Shown one piece after another: positions 1 to 8,421 of a DNA stretch of 64,000 bases. Source of the stretch: CBDAPU01 sp965198875 (GTDB lineage: Bacteria > Pseudomonadota > Gammaproteobacteria > Eutrophobiales > Eutrophobiaceae); contig CBDAPU010000001.1 of the NCBI GenBank assembly GCA_965198875.1, forward strand, positions 2,046,001 to 2,110,000. The letters are read 5' to 3'. Under the pieces are notes generated by a model. The model made no database searches and was not told the DNA's origin. It saw only the letters and a program-made list of their open reading frames with translations. Positions within the stretch are counted from its first letter, which is position 1, and every line of letters starts with the position of its first letter. Both the position numbers and the translations under genes were made by a program.

Positions 1-962
1 AATAATTGCCGTGTCATGACGTTGTTGCTGTATTTGTTGATCAGTTTTACTACATCCGATAATGATTTTGAATCCCATGTCAGAAAGGGGGCGTCTCGCT
101 CCGGCGCTGTCGCTGATTTTACCTGCCCGGATATCGTGCCGCCCAATTCCGCCCATAATGATTTGAATACACCAAAGGCAAATGTCCTGTGAGTCAACAC
201 GCTTCGGGGTATGATGTAATGATCACAGGCTGAGGGGAAGCGCCCATCAAACATGATCTGATCGGCAACGTGGCTATCGGCTATGGTGACGGCGATCCCG
301 CGTTGAAAACCACCACAGCGTCTTTTTCGCAGACGCAAACGGTTGTCTATTTTTAAGTTAGCTAATTCCGGATCGGCGCTGATTACAACGCCTTCGCCGT
401 TCTTTGCAGGATAGAAGTGAAAATAAGCGCTCTTGAAGTTGACGAGAAAGGCATCGGGCAACACATTATAGGTACGATGGGGGCGATTATCGAAGGCGCC
501 GGGGTCTTCATGGGGGGGCTGAAAATAGGAATCATCAATAAGAAAATCCCCTTTGATATGCTTTATGCCCCGACGTTTTAACTCCCGCAGTAATTTCCAG
601 AACTCCTCGGTGACAAAGTGAGGATCGCCATATCCCTTAAACAACATATCACCGTGCAGTGTGCCCTGTCGTACTTCTCCCAATGTATAGACCGCTGTCT
701 TCCATCTATAGGCAGGCCCTAACAATTCAAGCGCTGCGAGTGTGGGGATGATCTTGATCGCCGAGGCGGGGTTTAGGGCTTGATCAGGGTTTATATCAAG
801 CAGAGGCTCGACAGCGCCGATTTCCTTCACATAAAGACTAAATGCATTGTTCGGGATGTTGTATCCGTCAATGACAAGGCGTATTTGACCAGGCAAACCA
901 TCGGCATAGGCATTGATATGCAAGGCGATGATCATGAACAACAGGACAGAAAACCGCTTCAT
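1..962 (-). CDS. dacB: D-alanyl-D-alanine carboxypeptidase/endopeptidase (PBP4 type), 3' end cut by the window edge
   Basis: Reading the minus strand from an ATG at 962 gives an uninterrupted frame to base 1 (about 320 residues), so the C-terminus lies outside the window. It begins with a signal peptide (about residues 1-20, ending AYA) and carries the penicillin-binding SxxK motif S67-A-I-K70. An SNN (SxN) motif sits close to the truncated end, near residue 310. The KTG motif would lie beyond the edge. The order and the large insert between SxxK and SxN fit the S13 peptidase family (PBP4/DacB), periplasmic enzymes that trim and cut peptidoglycan cross-links. An in-frame ATG at 989 is possible but would put extra residues before the signal peptide. 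The gene follows ispB on the same strand after about 93 bases. Confidence 0.88.
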   Translation of the reverse strand, partial: MKRFSVLLFMIIALHINAYADGLPGQIRLVIDGYNIPNNAFSLYVKEIGAVEPLLDINPDQALNPASAIKIIPTLAALELLGPAYRWKTAVYTLGEVRQGTLHGDMLFKGYGDPHFVTEEFWKLLRELKRRGIKHIKGDFLIDDSYFQPPHEDPGAFDNRPHRTYNVLPDAFLVNFKSAYFHFYPAKNGEGVVISADPELANLKIDNRLRLRKRRCGGFQRGIAVTIADSHVADQIMFDGRFPSACDHYIIPRSVLTHRTFAFGVFKSLWAELGGTISGQVKSATAPERDAPFLTWDSKSLSDVVKLINKYSNNVMTRQL

Positions 963-1055
963 ATAACTACCCATCACCGCCCCCGTCATAATGCGCTGAT
1001 TAACCCACCGGCGCTAAAAAACCGCTTCCTTCTCATGCAGCTCAAGGCTAGTTGT

Positions 1056-2048
1056 TTAATGTGTGCGTTCTGTGGCGAAGCGGGCCAGGGCATACAAGGC
1101 GTCCAGGTATTCAGAGCAGGGCAATGACTGAAGTGCCGCAGTGGCGATATTTGCTTCCTTATGGGCTCGCTCGGCGGTGTATTCAATGGCGCCGGTTGAT
1201 GCGATTGCCGCACTGATCTGCTCCATGTCATGAAGCCCGCCATTTTCAATGGCGTTTTTTATGATGGCCGATTGTGATGGTGAACCATGCCACAGTGCAT
1301 GTAACAGGGGCAGGGTGGGTTTGCCCTCCGCCAGATCAGCGCCGATATTTTTCCCCAGGGCATCACTGGAGGCGCTGTAGTCCAGAACATCGTCAATTAG
1401 CTGATAGGCAATGCCCAAATGCCTGCCGTACATCGCCATGGCCTGCTCGGTTTGCTGATCTTGTCCAGCAACAACCGCACCTAACTGGGCGGCCGCCTCA
1501 AAGAGTTTTGCGGTTTTATTGTGAATGACCTGTAGATAGCGTTGCTCGGTTGTCTGCGGGTCACGGCGGTTGATGAGCTGCTGTACTTCGCCTTCGGCGA
1601 TGGTATTGGTGGCATCCGCCATGATCCCCATGATCTCCATGGAACCCACCTCCACCATGATTTGGAAGGCGCGGGAGTAGAGGAAATCACCCACGAGCAC
1701 GCTGGCTTCATTGCCCCAACGTTGGTTCACCGTGGCCTTGCCCCGGCGTAGTAAAGAAGCATCGACCACGTCATCATGAAGCAGGGTCGCCGTGTGGATG
1801 AACTCAATGATCGCCGCCAGGGCGATATGCTGGTTTTCCCTGTAGGCAAAGCAGTGGGTACTGAGCAACACCAGTGCAGGCCGTAGCCGTTTGCCGCCGC
1901 TGTTGACGATATAATGGCCTAGCCGATCGATCAGGCCGATGTTGGAATGCAGTTTTTCATGGATCAGGTGATCCACTCTCTGCATATCCTCCTTGATGAG
2001 GGTGCGGATAGATGCGATCCCTGTTTCCTGCTCTTCGGCCCTGTTCAT
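1056..2048 (-). CDS. ispB: Octaprenyl/polyprenyl diphosphate synthase
   Basis: A 330-residue trans-isoprenyl diphosphate synthase that extends farnesyl diphosphate with isopentenyl units to make the quinone side chain. The GGKRLRP substrate motif is at 51-57, the first aspartate-rich motif DDVVD at 92-96 and the second DDVLD at 219-223, all Mg2+-diphosphate binding. Length and motifs match IspB. The open frame extends upstream to 2117, but homologous sequence begins at the ATG at 2048, so that start is preferred. It is divergent from rplU-rpmA, the usual gammaproteobacterial arrangement. Confidence 0.95.
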   Translation of the reverse strand: MNRAEEQETGIASIRTLIKEDMQRVDHLIHEKLHSNIGLIDRLGHYIVNSGGKRLRPALVLLSTHCFAYRENQHIALAAIIEFIHTATLLHDDVVDASLLRRGKATVNQRWGNEASVLVGDFLYSRAFQIMVEVGSMEIMGIMADATNTIAEGEVQQLINRRDPQTTEQRYLQVIHNKTAKLFEAAAQLGAVVAGQDQQTEQAMAMYGRHLGIAYQLIDDVLDYSASSDALGKNIGADLAEGKPTLPLLHALWHGSPSQSAIIKNAIENGGLHDMEQISAAIASTGAIEYTAERAHKEANIATAALQSLPCSEYLDALYALARFATERTH

Positions 2049-2214
2049 TATGGTTAATATCTCATTGTGCCCTGGGGGGTTTAAGGGTATTTTGCCAAGC
2101 CTTCGGGGGATTGCCAATCCATGCTTGCGGGATCAGGGCTTGTATGTCGAGGTTCAATTCCTTAAAATCCGCCACACTTTATGGCCTAAATTAACTCATT
2201 ACGGGGTAGTTCTC

Positions 2215-2529
2215 ATGTATGCGGTGGTAAAATCCGGTGGCAAGCAATATAAAGTGCAGGAAGGCGATAGCATCCGGGTGGAGAGGTTGGACGCTGAAGA
2301 AGGGGAGAGCATTAAACTCGCTGATGTATTGATGGTTGCCGATGGTGAGGCGATCTTGATCGGCGCCCCGCTGGTTAAAGACGCTGCAGTGGACGCCACT
2401 GTTAAAACCCACGGACGGGGGCCGAAGATCAAGGTAGTTAAATTCAGACGCCGTAAGCACCATCGAAAACAGATGGGGCATCGCCAAGCGTATACTGAAC
2501 TCAAGATCACCGCAATTAAAACCCAATAA
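2215..2529 (+). CDS. rplU: 50S ribosomal protein L21
   Basis: 104 residues starting MYAVVKSGGKQYKVQEGD, the standard L21 N-terminus, and close to the usual 103 residues. L21 binds 23S rRNA in the large subunit. A longer open frame starts upstream, but only the ATG at 2215 gives the conserved N-terminus. It is followed after 20 bases by rpmA, forming the conserved rplU-rpmA operon. Confidence 0.97.
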   Translation: MYAVVKSGGKQYKVQEGDSIRVERLDAEEGESIKLADVLMVADGEAILIGAPLVKDAAVDATVKTHGRGPKIKVVKFRRRKHHRKQMGHRQAYTELKITAIKTQ

Positions 2530-2549
2530 CCGCCGGGAGGGCATGAACA

Positions 2550-2807
2550 ATGGCGCATAAAAAAGCAGGTGGCAGCACCCGTAACGGTCGTGACTCCCAA
2601 TCCAAACGGTTGGGTATAAAGCGCTATGGCGATGAGAGCGTAAAAGCAGGGAATATTATTGTCCGCCAACGAGGCACGAGGTTTCATGCTGGCGTAAACG
2701 TGGGATGTGGCAAGGATCACACCCTCTTCGCCAGGGCCGATGGCAAGGTGCTCTTTCAAAAAAAGGGGGCGAAGAGAAGGACGTTTGTCAGCGTCCTGGC
2801 AAGCTGA
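2550..2807 (+). CDS. rpmA: 50S ribosomal protein L27
   Basis: 85 residues starting MAHKKAGGSTRNGRDS, diagnostic for L27, whose N-terminal tail reaches the peptidyl-transferase centre. A Shine-Dalgarno-like CGGGAGGGC lies upstream. No cleavable N-terminal extension (as in Firmicutes) is present. It is co-transcribed with rplU and closed by the hairpin at 2833-2857. Confidence 0.97.
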   Translation: MAHKKAGGSTRNGRDSQSKRLGIKRYGDESVKAGNIIVRQRGTRFHAGVNVGCGKDHTLFARADGKVLFQKKGAKRRTFVSVLAS

Positions 2808-2832
2808 TATTTAAGACTTATCCAGCCCGCGA

Positions 2833-2857
2833 AACCCCGCTACGAGCGGGGTTTTTT
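2833..2857 (+). terminator. Rho-independent terminator after rplU-rpmA
   Basis: AACCCCGC and GCGGGGTT flank a 5-base loop (TACGA) and run straight into a stretch of T. The GC-rich 8-bp stem plus T-tract is a typical intrinsic terminator 25 bases after the rpmA stop. Confidence 0.9.
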
Positions 2858-3187
2858 GTTCACGGATAGCCTATGCCAGAGCGGTATGCGCGGATGTTGC
2901 TGAAAGTCCTAGCTCATGGGACAAGGCAGGGAAAGCGAACGGGAAGTCGCCCGCCTTTGTGCGGCACGGGCAAGCAGGGAGATGCCGTTAAGTGATGATG
3001 GCCAGAGCCGAGATGGCTGCTCGACCTTGCGCGAGCGTTATCCTCATGGGCAGATAGCCTTAAAATCCCATGACCCTTCGCTACTTGAAAGACACAGATG
3101 ACGGGCGGGGAGTGATGAGAATGTGTATCGATAATAATCGATAATATAAGGGCCAATGAGCGTTTGGATTTTTATAGCTAATGCATC
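2858..3187. other. Intergenic stretch upstream of obgE, no gene recognised
   Basis: About 330 bases between the rpmA terminator and obgE. Short open frames on both strands do not resemble proteins. The last 70 bases are AT-rich (two ATCGATAAT-like copies near 3125-3145) and would suit a promoter for obgE-proB, but no clear -35/-10 pair can be defined. No tRNA or riboswitch fold was recognised. Confidence 0.5.
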
Positions 3188-4213
3188 ATGAGATTTGTTG
3201 ACGAGGCGAGGATCCGTGTCGAGGCGGGCAAAGGCGGTGATGGTTGTTTAAGTTTCCGCAGGGAGAAATATATCCCCAGGGGCGGGCCTGACGGCGGCGA
3301 TGGCGGTGATGGCGGCAGTGTGTATCTCATTGTTGATGGCGGCTTGAACACACTGGTGGATTTTCGCCATGCACGGCACTACCGGGCCGAGAACGGTCGA
3401 CCCGGCAGTGGTCGTGACCGTATCGGCAAGAGCGGAGAGGATATTCACATCAGTGTGCCGCTCGGCACATTGGTATACAACGATGACGCCGATGAGCTGA
3501 TTGGGGACCTGGTAGCAGAGGATGATGTGTTACTGGTAGCGAGGGGGGGCGCACATGGCCTGGGGAATGCCCGTTTTAAGAGCAGCGCCAATCGGGCGCC
3601 CCGGAAAACCACAAAAGGGACGGGTGGTGAGATAAGAAACCTGCGTCTGGAGTTACAGGTGTTAGCCGATGTGGGCCTGCTCGGCTTGCCCAATGCCGGC
3701 AAATCCACGTTTGTACGGCAGGTATCGGCGGCAACACCGAAAGTGGCCGACTACCCCTTTACAACCCTGCATCCGCATCTGGGTGTTGTGCGCCTGGGGG
3801 TGGATGAACACCTGGTTATTGCAGACATACCGGGTCTGGTTGAAGGTGCGGCGCAGGGTGTTGGTTTGGGGATACGGTTTTTGCGTCATCTCTCCCGCAC
3901 CGGCTTGTTATTACACTTGGTGGATATTGGCGAGGGGCGATATGAAGAGGATATCATAGAGGGGATTAAACAGATTGAAAACGAATTGAAAACATACGAT
4001 CAGGATCTCTATATGAGAAGACGATGGCTGGTGTTTAACAAGATAGATATTGTGCCGCCTCAGAGAGTGCGGGCAATTCATACCGGGGTGATCAAAAAAA
4101 CAGGATGGCAACAACCGGCCTTTTGTATTTCTGCGGCGACCGGTCAAGGCTGTGATGATTTAATAAAGGCCCTGTTCGCCTGGATGGGGACGAGAGCAAA
4201 GATGCAGACATAG
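3188..4213 (+). CDS. obgE: Obg/CgtA family GTPase, ribosome assembly
   Basis: 341 residues. The glycine-rich Obg fold occupies about 1-158 (GGPDGGDGGDGG at 32-43 is typical). The G domain follows with G1 GLPNAGKS at 166-173, G3 DIPG at 213-216 and G4 NKID at 284-287. Obg binds the 50S subunit and couples GTP/ppGpp state to ribosome maturation and growth. The common acidic C-terminal tail is short or missing. It sits downstream of rplU-rpmA as in most bacteria, and proB starts 12 bases after its stop. Confidence 0.96.
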   Translation: MRFVDEARIRVEAGKGGDGCLSFRREKYIPRGGPDGGDGGDGGSVYLIVDGGLNTLVDFRHARHYRAENGRPGSGRDRIGKSGEDIHISVPLGTLVYNDDADELIGDLVAEDDVLLVARGGAHGLGNARFKSSANRAPRKTTKGTGGEIRNLRLELQVLADVGLLGLPNAGKSTFVRQVSAATPKVADYPFTTLHPHLGVVRLGVDEHLVIADIPGLVEGAAQGVGLGIRFLRHLSRTGLLLHLVDIGEGRYEEDIIEGIKQIENELKTYDQDLYMRRRWLVFNKIDIVPPQRVRAIHTGVIKKTGWQQPAFCISAATGQGCDDLIKALFAWMGTRAKMQT

Positions 4214-4225
4214 CCTGCGATAAAG

Positions 4226-5341
4226 ATGCAAACACAGTATCAAAACAGGCGATGCTGGGTGATCAAAATCGGTAGCGCACTGCTGACGGATGATGGCTGT
4301 AGTCTGCGCGTTGACGCCATCGCCAACTGGGTAGCGCAGATGATCCGGCTGAAAGACAACGGCTATCACTTTGTGATCGTCTCATCCGGCGCCATGGCGG
4401 AGGGGGTCATGCGCCTGGGCTGGGATAGAAGACCGGTATCACTGCATGAACAACAGGCGGCCGCTGCGGTGGGTCAAACCGGTTTAATCAATGCCTATGA
4501 GCGCTGTTTCCAGAAACACGGCATACGTACCGCACAGATCCTGCTGACCCATGAAGATATTGCAGCACGGGAACGCTACCTAAACGCCCGCTCTACTCTA
4601 CGCACATTACTTGGGCTGGAGGTTGTGCCTGTTGTGAATGAAAATGACAGCGTGGCTACCGATGAGATCCGCTTTGGTGATAATGACGCCCTGGCGGGGT
4701 TAGTGACCAATCTGGTTGAGGCGGAGCGCCTGATTATTCTCACCGATCAGGCCGGTTTGTACGAGCGCGACCCCCGTCATCACCCGGATGCAGCATTAAT
4801 CGAAACCGGCCATGCCGGTGATGTTGCCTTGGAGGCCTGTGCCGGTGAGGGGGGGGCATGGGGGCGGGGTGGCATGTTGACCAAACTCAGGGCCGCCGGG
4901 GTCGCCGCAAAATCCGGTGCGGACACCGTCATCGGCTCCGGTCTTGAGGAGAATATATTATTAAAAATTGCGGCAAACGAGAAAACAGGCACCTGGCTTG
5001 GCGCCCGGCAAACACCCCTGGCGGCAAGAAAACAATGGCTGGCCGGACAGAGGCACGTCCATGGCGAATTGACGCTGGATGCCGGCGCATCTGAGGTTTT
5101 ATTGCAAAAAGGCAGGAGCCTGCTTGCTGTGGGCGTCACTGCCGTTAAAGGGACATTTAACCGCGGCGAGATAGTGAGTTGTATGGACCCAAGCGGTAAG
5201 GAAATCGCCAGGGGGCTGGTGAACTACAATGCACAGGAAACCAGAAAGATCATGGGGCGACCCAGCAGTGACATACAAACCCGCTTAGGTTATGTGGATG
5301 AGGCGGAGCTGATCCATCGTGATAACCTGATAGTCCTTTAG
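4226..5341 (+). CDS. proB: Glutamate 5-kinase
   Basis: 371 residues. An amino-acid-kinase domain comes first (KIGSALLTDDG at the N-terminus, then VNENDSVAT in the middle), followed by a C-terminal PUA domain from about residue 280. It phosphorylates glutamate in the first step of proline synthesis and is usually feedback-inhibited by proline. The length equals that of PUA-containing ProB. It directly follows obgE; proA is not in the window. Confidence 0.95.
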   Translation: MQTQYQNRRCWVIKIGSALLTDDGCSLRVDAIANWVAQMIRLKDNGYHFVIVSSGAMAEGVMRLGWDRRPVSLHEQQAAAAVGQTGLINAYERCFQKHGIRTAQILLTHEDIAARERYLNARSTLRTLLGLEVVPVVNENDSVATDEIRFGDNDALAGLVTNLVEAERLIILTDQAGLYERDPRHHPDAALIETGHAGDVALEACAGEGGAWGRGGMLTKLRAAGVAAKSGADTVIGSGLEENILLKIAANEKTGTWLGARQTPLAARKQWLAGQRHVHGELTLDAGASEVLLQKGRSLLAVGVTAVKGTFNRGEIVSCMDPSGKEIARGLVNYNAQETRKIMGRPSSDIQTRLGYVDEAELIHRDNLIVL

Positions 5342-5362
5342 GGCGCCGCTAAACATGTCTTT

Positions 5363-5450
5363 TTCTCGCAATGCCTCGTTGGCCTCGTGCTCACATCCTC
5401 ATGTATTGTCTATACACTACGGCTCTGCATGCGCCGCCGCCTACTCTCAT
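5363..5450. repeat. Dispersed intergenic repeat R1, copy A
   Basis: This stretch between the converging proB and rpsT genes resembles 12905-12999 along nearly its whole length. Shared blocks include CTCGTTGGCCTCG/CTGTTGGTCTCG, CATCCTCATGTATTGTCT/CATCCTTGTGTGTTGTCT, CTACGGCTCTGCATGCGC/CTGCGGCTCTCCGTGCGC and a final CTCTCA. Both copies lie at the 3' ends of convergent genes. Confidence 0.6.
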
Positions 5451-5491
5451 AAAAAAATGACTATTTTCAGAAGCGCCCCGCCAACAGATTT

Positions 5492-5752
5492 TTACAAAGC
5501 GCGGATCCGGGCGTTCAGGCGGCTTTTGTGTCGGGCCGCCTTGTTTTTGTGTATCAAACCATTACCGGCCATTTTATCGATGATGGGAACGGCGGCCTGA
5601 TAGGCGGCTGTGGCTTTGTCCCTGTCGCCCTTCTCAATGGCATCGGCTACCTTTCTCATGGATGAGCGTAACAGGGAACGTCGGGCATGATTATGCAGAC
5701 GGCGCCTTGTTGTCTGCCTTATACGTTTTTTTGCAGAGGCGATATTGGCCAA
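5492..5752 (-). CDS. rpsT: 30S ribosomal protein S20, TTG start
   Basis: 86 residues, starting (M)ANIASAKKRIRQ as in S20, basic and helical, binding 16S rRNA. The conserved N-terminus requires a TTG start at 5752-5750, with AGGAG about 7 bases upstream. E. coli rpsT also starts with UUG, a feature tied to its weak, autoregulated translation. It is divergent from murJ, as in many gammaproteobacteria. Confidence 0.96.
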   Translation of the reverse strand: MANIASAKKRIRQTTRRRLHNHARRSLLRSSMRKVADAIEKGDRDKATAAYQAAVPIIDKMAGNGLIHKNKAARHKSRLNARIRAL

Positions 5753-5812
5753 AGCACCACTCCTGATGGTCGTTTACTCGAAGGCGTCTCACTATGCGGA
5801 TCTGAGGGCATG

Positions 5813-5843
5813 TTGTCAATCTTTATCGGCAGTATGCTATGCT
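5813..5843 (+). promoter_or_regulatory. Possible sigma-70 promoter for murJ
   Basis: TTGTCA at 5813-5818 is followed after 14 to 19 bases by overlapping TATGCT sequences (5833-5838 and 5838-5843) between the divergent rpsT and murJ starts. The -35 is good, but spacing to either -10 is not ideal, so this is only a candidate. Confidence 0.3.
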
Positions 5844-5919
5844 CGCCAGCGCAGAAACTCATCCAGCAAAACCAACAGGACAGTGATGTTTTTTTATATG
5901 CCCGGCAAGGCGTAGCACA

Positions 5920-7476
5920 ATGAAAGAGAAGCTGTTGAAATCAACGCTGATCGTTGCGCTGATGACGGGGATCTCTCGGCTATCAGGACTGCTCCGGGAT
6001 GTGGTTATCGCCGCCATCTTTGGTGCGGGCGCCAGTCTGGACGCCTTTATCGTTGCCTTTCGTCTGCCTAATTTTTTGCGCCGCCTGTTCGCTGAAGGGG
6101 GTTTCTCCCAGGCCTTTGTGCCGGTGTTATCGGAATATAAGACCCAACGTCGGCACGCTGATGTGAAGGCATTGCTTGATCATACTGTGGCGGTGTTGAG
6201 TATCGCCTTGCTGGCCACGACCGTCATCGGTGTGCTGGCGGCGCCAGTGCTGATCACCATCTTTGCCCCCGGATTCAGCGGCGATATGGAAAAACAGATG
6301 TTGGCAACAGATATGCTCAGGATAACATTCCCGTATATCCTCTTTATTTCGCTAACCGCCATGGCCGGCGGGATCCTGAACACCTATCAAAAGTTTGCCG
6401 TGCCGGCTTTTACCCCGGTATTGCTGAATCTCTCCCTTATCGGTTGCGCCATCTACCTGGCGCCCTCCTTCCCTAAGGAGAGGATGATCACCGCTTTGGC
6501 CTTTGGGGTGTTGATCGCCGGCATCGCACAGTTGCTGTTCCAGTTTCCTTCCCTGATCAAATTAAGGCTGCTTCCTGTGCCACGGTTAAATCGGGATAAA
6601 GCGGGGGTTAGCCGCATTATTACCTTGATGATCCCCACATTGTTCGCGGTTTCCATCACGCAAATTAATTTGCTCATCGATACCCTGATCGCCTCATTTC
6701 TGCAGACGGGCAGTATTTCCTGGCTGTATTTTTCTGATCGGCTTGTTGAGTTTCCACTGGGCGTCTTTGGCATTGCCCTGGCGACGGTGATTTTGCCAAG
6801 CCTGTCGGTGCAGCATGTCAATCGTGATAACAGCGCCTACAGCAAAACCCTGGATTGGGCCATCCGCTGGGTATTGCTGATCTCGGTGCCCGCCGCTCTG
6901 GGTCTGGCCATCCTTTCAGCGCCGCTATTGGCGACCATCTTTCACTACAACGCCTTCTCCGCTTATGACGTAGAGAAGACCAGCCATAGCCTTATCGCCT
7001 ACGCCGCCGGTTTGCCCGCATTCATTTTGATCAAGGTGTTATCCTCGGGTTTTTTCTCGCGGCAAGATACGCGCACGCCGGTTAAAATCGCTGTGATAGC
7101 CATGCTCTGCAATGTTGTGTTAAATATCCTGCTGGTTTTTCCGCTGGCCCACGCTGGTCTTGCTTTGGCGACCTCGTTATCGGCCTGTATTCATGCGATC
7201 CTGCTCTATAGCGCCTTGCGGGCGGACAAGGGCTTCGCACTGCAAGGAGGCTGGTTGTTCTATCTGGCTAAACTCACCGTTGGCGCATCGGCGATGACAA
7301 TGTGTTTGCTGTATTATGTGCCTGATCAGGTGATCTGGTTGGGTTGGCATGTCTATGAGCGGGTGTTGCATGCATGCCTGTGGGTGATGGTGGGGGTGAT
7401 CGTTTATTTTTCAGTGTTGTGGTTGACGGGTTTGCGTTTCCATGAAATGAGCAAACCCCTGCCTGAAACCGATTGA
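5920..7476 (+). CDS. murJ: Lipid II flippase MurJ (MviN family)
   Basis: 518 residues, almost entirely hydrophobic helices. The MurJ N-terminal pattern TGISRLSGLLRDVVIAAIFG is followed by LRRLFAEGGFSQAFVPV. The length equals that of E. coli MurJ with 14 membrane helices. It moves lipid II across the inner membrane for peptidoglycan synthesis. It heads the murJ-ribF-ileS-lspA series; ribF begins 3 bases after its stop. Confidence 0.96.
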   Translation: MKEKLLKSTLIVALMTGISRLSGLLRDVVIAAIFGAGASLDAFIVAFRLPNFLRRLFAEGGFSQAFVPVLSEYKTQRRHADVKALLDHTVAVLSIALLATTVIGVLAAPVLITIFAPGFSGDMEKQMLATDMLRITFPYILFISLTAMAGGILNTYQKFAVPAFTPVLLNLSLIGCAIYLAPSFPKERMITALAFGVLIAGIAQLLFQFPSLIKLRLLPVPRLNRDKAGVSRIITLMIPTLFAVSITQINLLIDTLIASFLQTGSISWLYFSDRLVEFPLGVFGIALATVILPSLSVQHVNRDNSAYSKTLDWAIRWVLLISVPAALGLAILSAPLLATIFHYNAFSAYDVEKTSHSLIAYAAGLPAFILIKVLSSGFFSRQDTRTPVKIAVIAMLCNVVLNILLVFPLAHAGLALATSLSACIHAILLYSALRADKGFALQGGWLFYLAKLTVGASAMTMCLLYYVPDQVIWLGWHVYERVLHACLWVMVGVIVYFSVLWLTGLRFHEMSKPLPETD

Positions 7477-7479
7477 GCG

Positions 7480-8421
7480 ATGGAGCTGATCCGCTATTCA
7501 TATAATCTGAGATCACGCCATCGTGGTTGTGTCGCCACCATTGGTAACTATGATGGTGTGCATCTGGGGCACCAGGCGGTGCTCAGGCAACTGAAAAGGC
7601 ATGCTGAGGTCATGGATCTACCGGCGTTGGTGATCACCTTTGAGCCACATCCCCAGGAATTCCTCAAGGCCGATAATGCACCTGCCCGCATCACCAGCTT
7701 CAGGGAGAAGCTGGAAATACTCAAACAACAGGATATTGATCGGGTGCTGTGTCTTCGTTTCCAGCAAACCATTGCCGATCTAACCGCTACGGCGTTCATA
7801 CAACAAATACTGGTGGCGGATCTCGGTGTTAAGCGGTTGATCATTGGCGATGATTTCAGGTTTGGCAAGGACAGACAGGGGGATTTTGGCATGTTGCAGG
7901 ACTACGGTCGGGATCTGGGATTCGATGTGATCCCGACAGAGAGCCACCTGTTTGACGGCGATCGGGTCAGTAGTAGCAGCATTCGTCAAAGATTGAGCAA
8001 CAGCCAGTTTGAAGAGGCGCAGTTATTATTGGGCCGTTATTTTAGTATCAGTGGGCGTGTTGTGCATGGCGCAAAACGCGGGCGTGAATTGGGCTTCCCC
8101 ACGGCGAACATTGATTTAAGCAAGCGCCATGTGCCGCTTAGGGGCGTCTTTGCGGTCAGCATCCGGGGCGCCGATACGTCAACCCATCTGGGTGTGGCGA
8201 ACCTGGGTACGCGCCCGGTGTTTGCTGAGAAAAAATTGTTGCTGGAGACCCACATATTCGATTTCAATAAAATGATCTACGGTCGTCATATCAGTGTAGA
8301 GTTCTTCAAACGTCTAAGAGATGAAACCCGCTTTGCCTCCATTGATGATCTGGTTTCCCAAATAGCGACCGATACGAAACATGCCAGGGCTTTTTTTAGC
8401 GAAATCAATCTATCCACATAA
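7480..8421 (+). CDS. ribF: Bifunctional riboflavin kinase / FAD synthetase
   Basis: 313 residues. The N-terminal FMN adenylyltransferase domain has the HxGH nucleotidyl-transferase motif (H28-L-G-H31). The C-terminal flavokinase domain shows GFPTAN near residues 203-208. It converts riboflavin to FMN and FAD. It lies tightly between murJ and ileS; its TAA stop overlaps the ileS ATG by one base, implying translational coupling. Confidence 0.96.
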   Translation: MELIRYSYNLRSRHRGCVATIGNYDGVHLGHQAVLRQLKRHAEVMDLPALVITFEPHPQEFLKADNAPARITSFREKLEILKQQDIDRVLCLRFQQTIADLTATAFIQQILVADLGVKRLIIGDDFRFGKDRQGDFGMLQDYGRDLGFDVIPTESHLFDGDRVSSSSIRQRLSNSQFEEAQLLLGRYFSISGRVVHGAKRGRELGFPTANIDLSKRHVPLRGVFAVSIRGADTSTHLGVANLGTRPVFAEKKLLLETHIFDFNKMIYGRHISVEFFKRLRDETRFASIDDLVSQIATDTKHARAFFSEINLST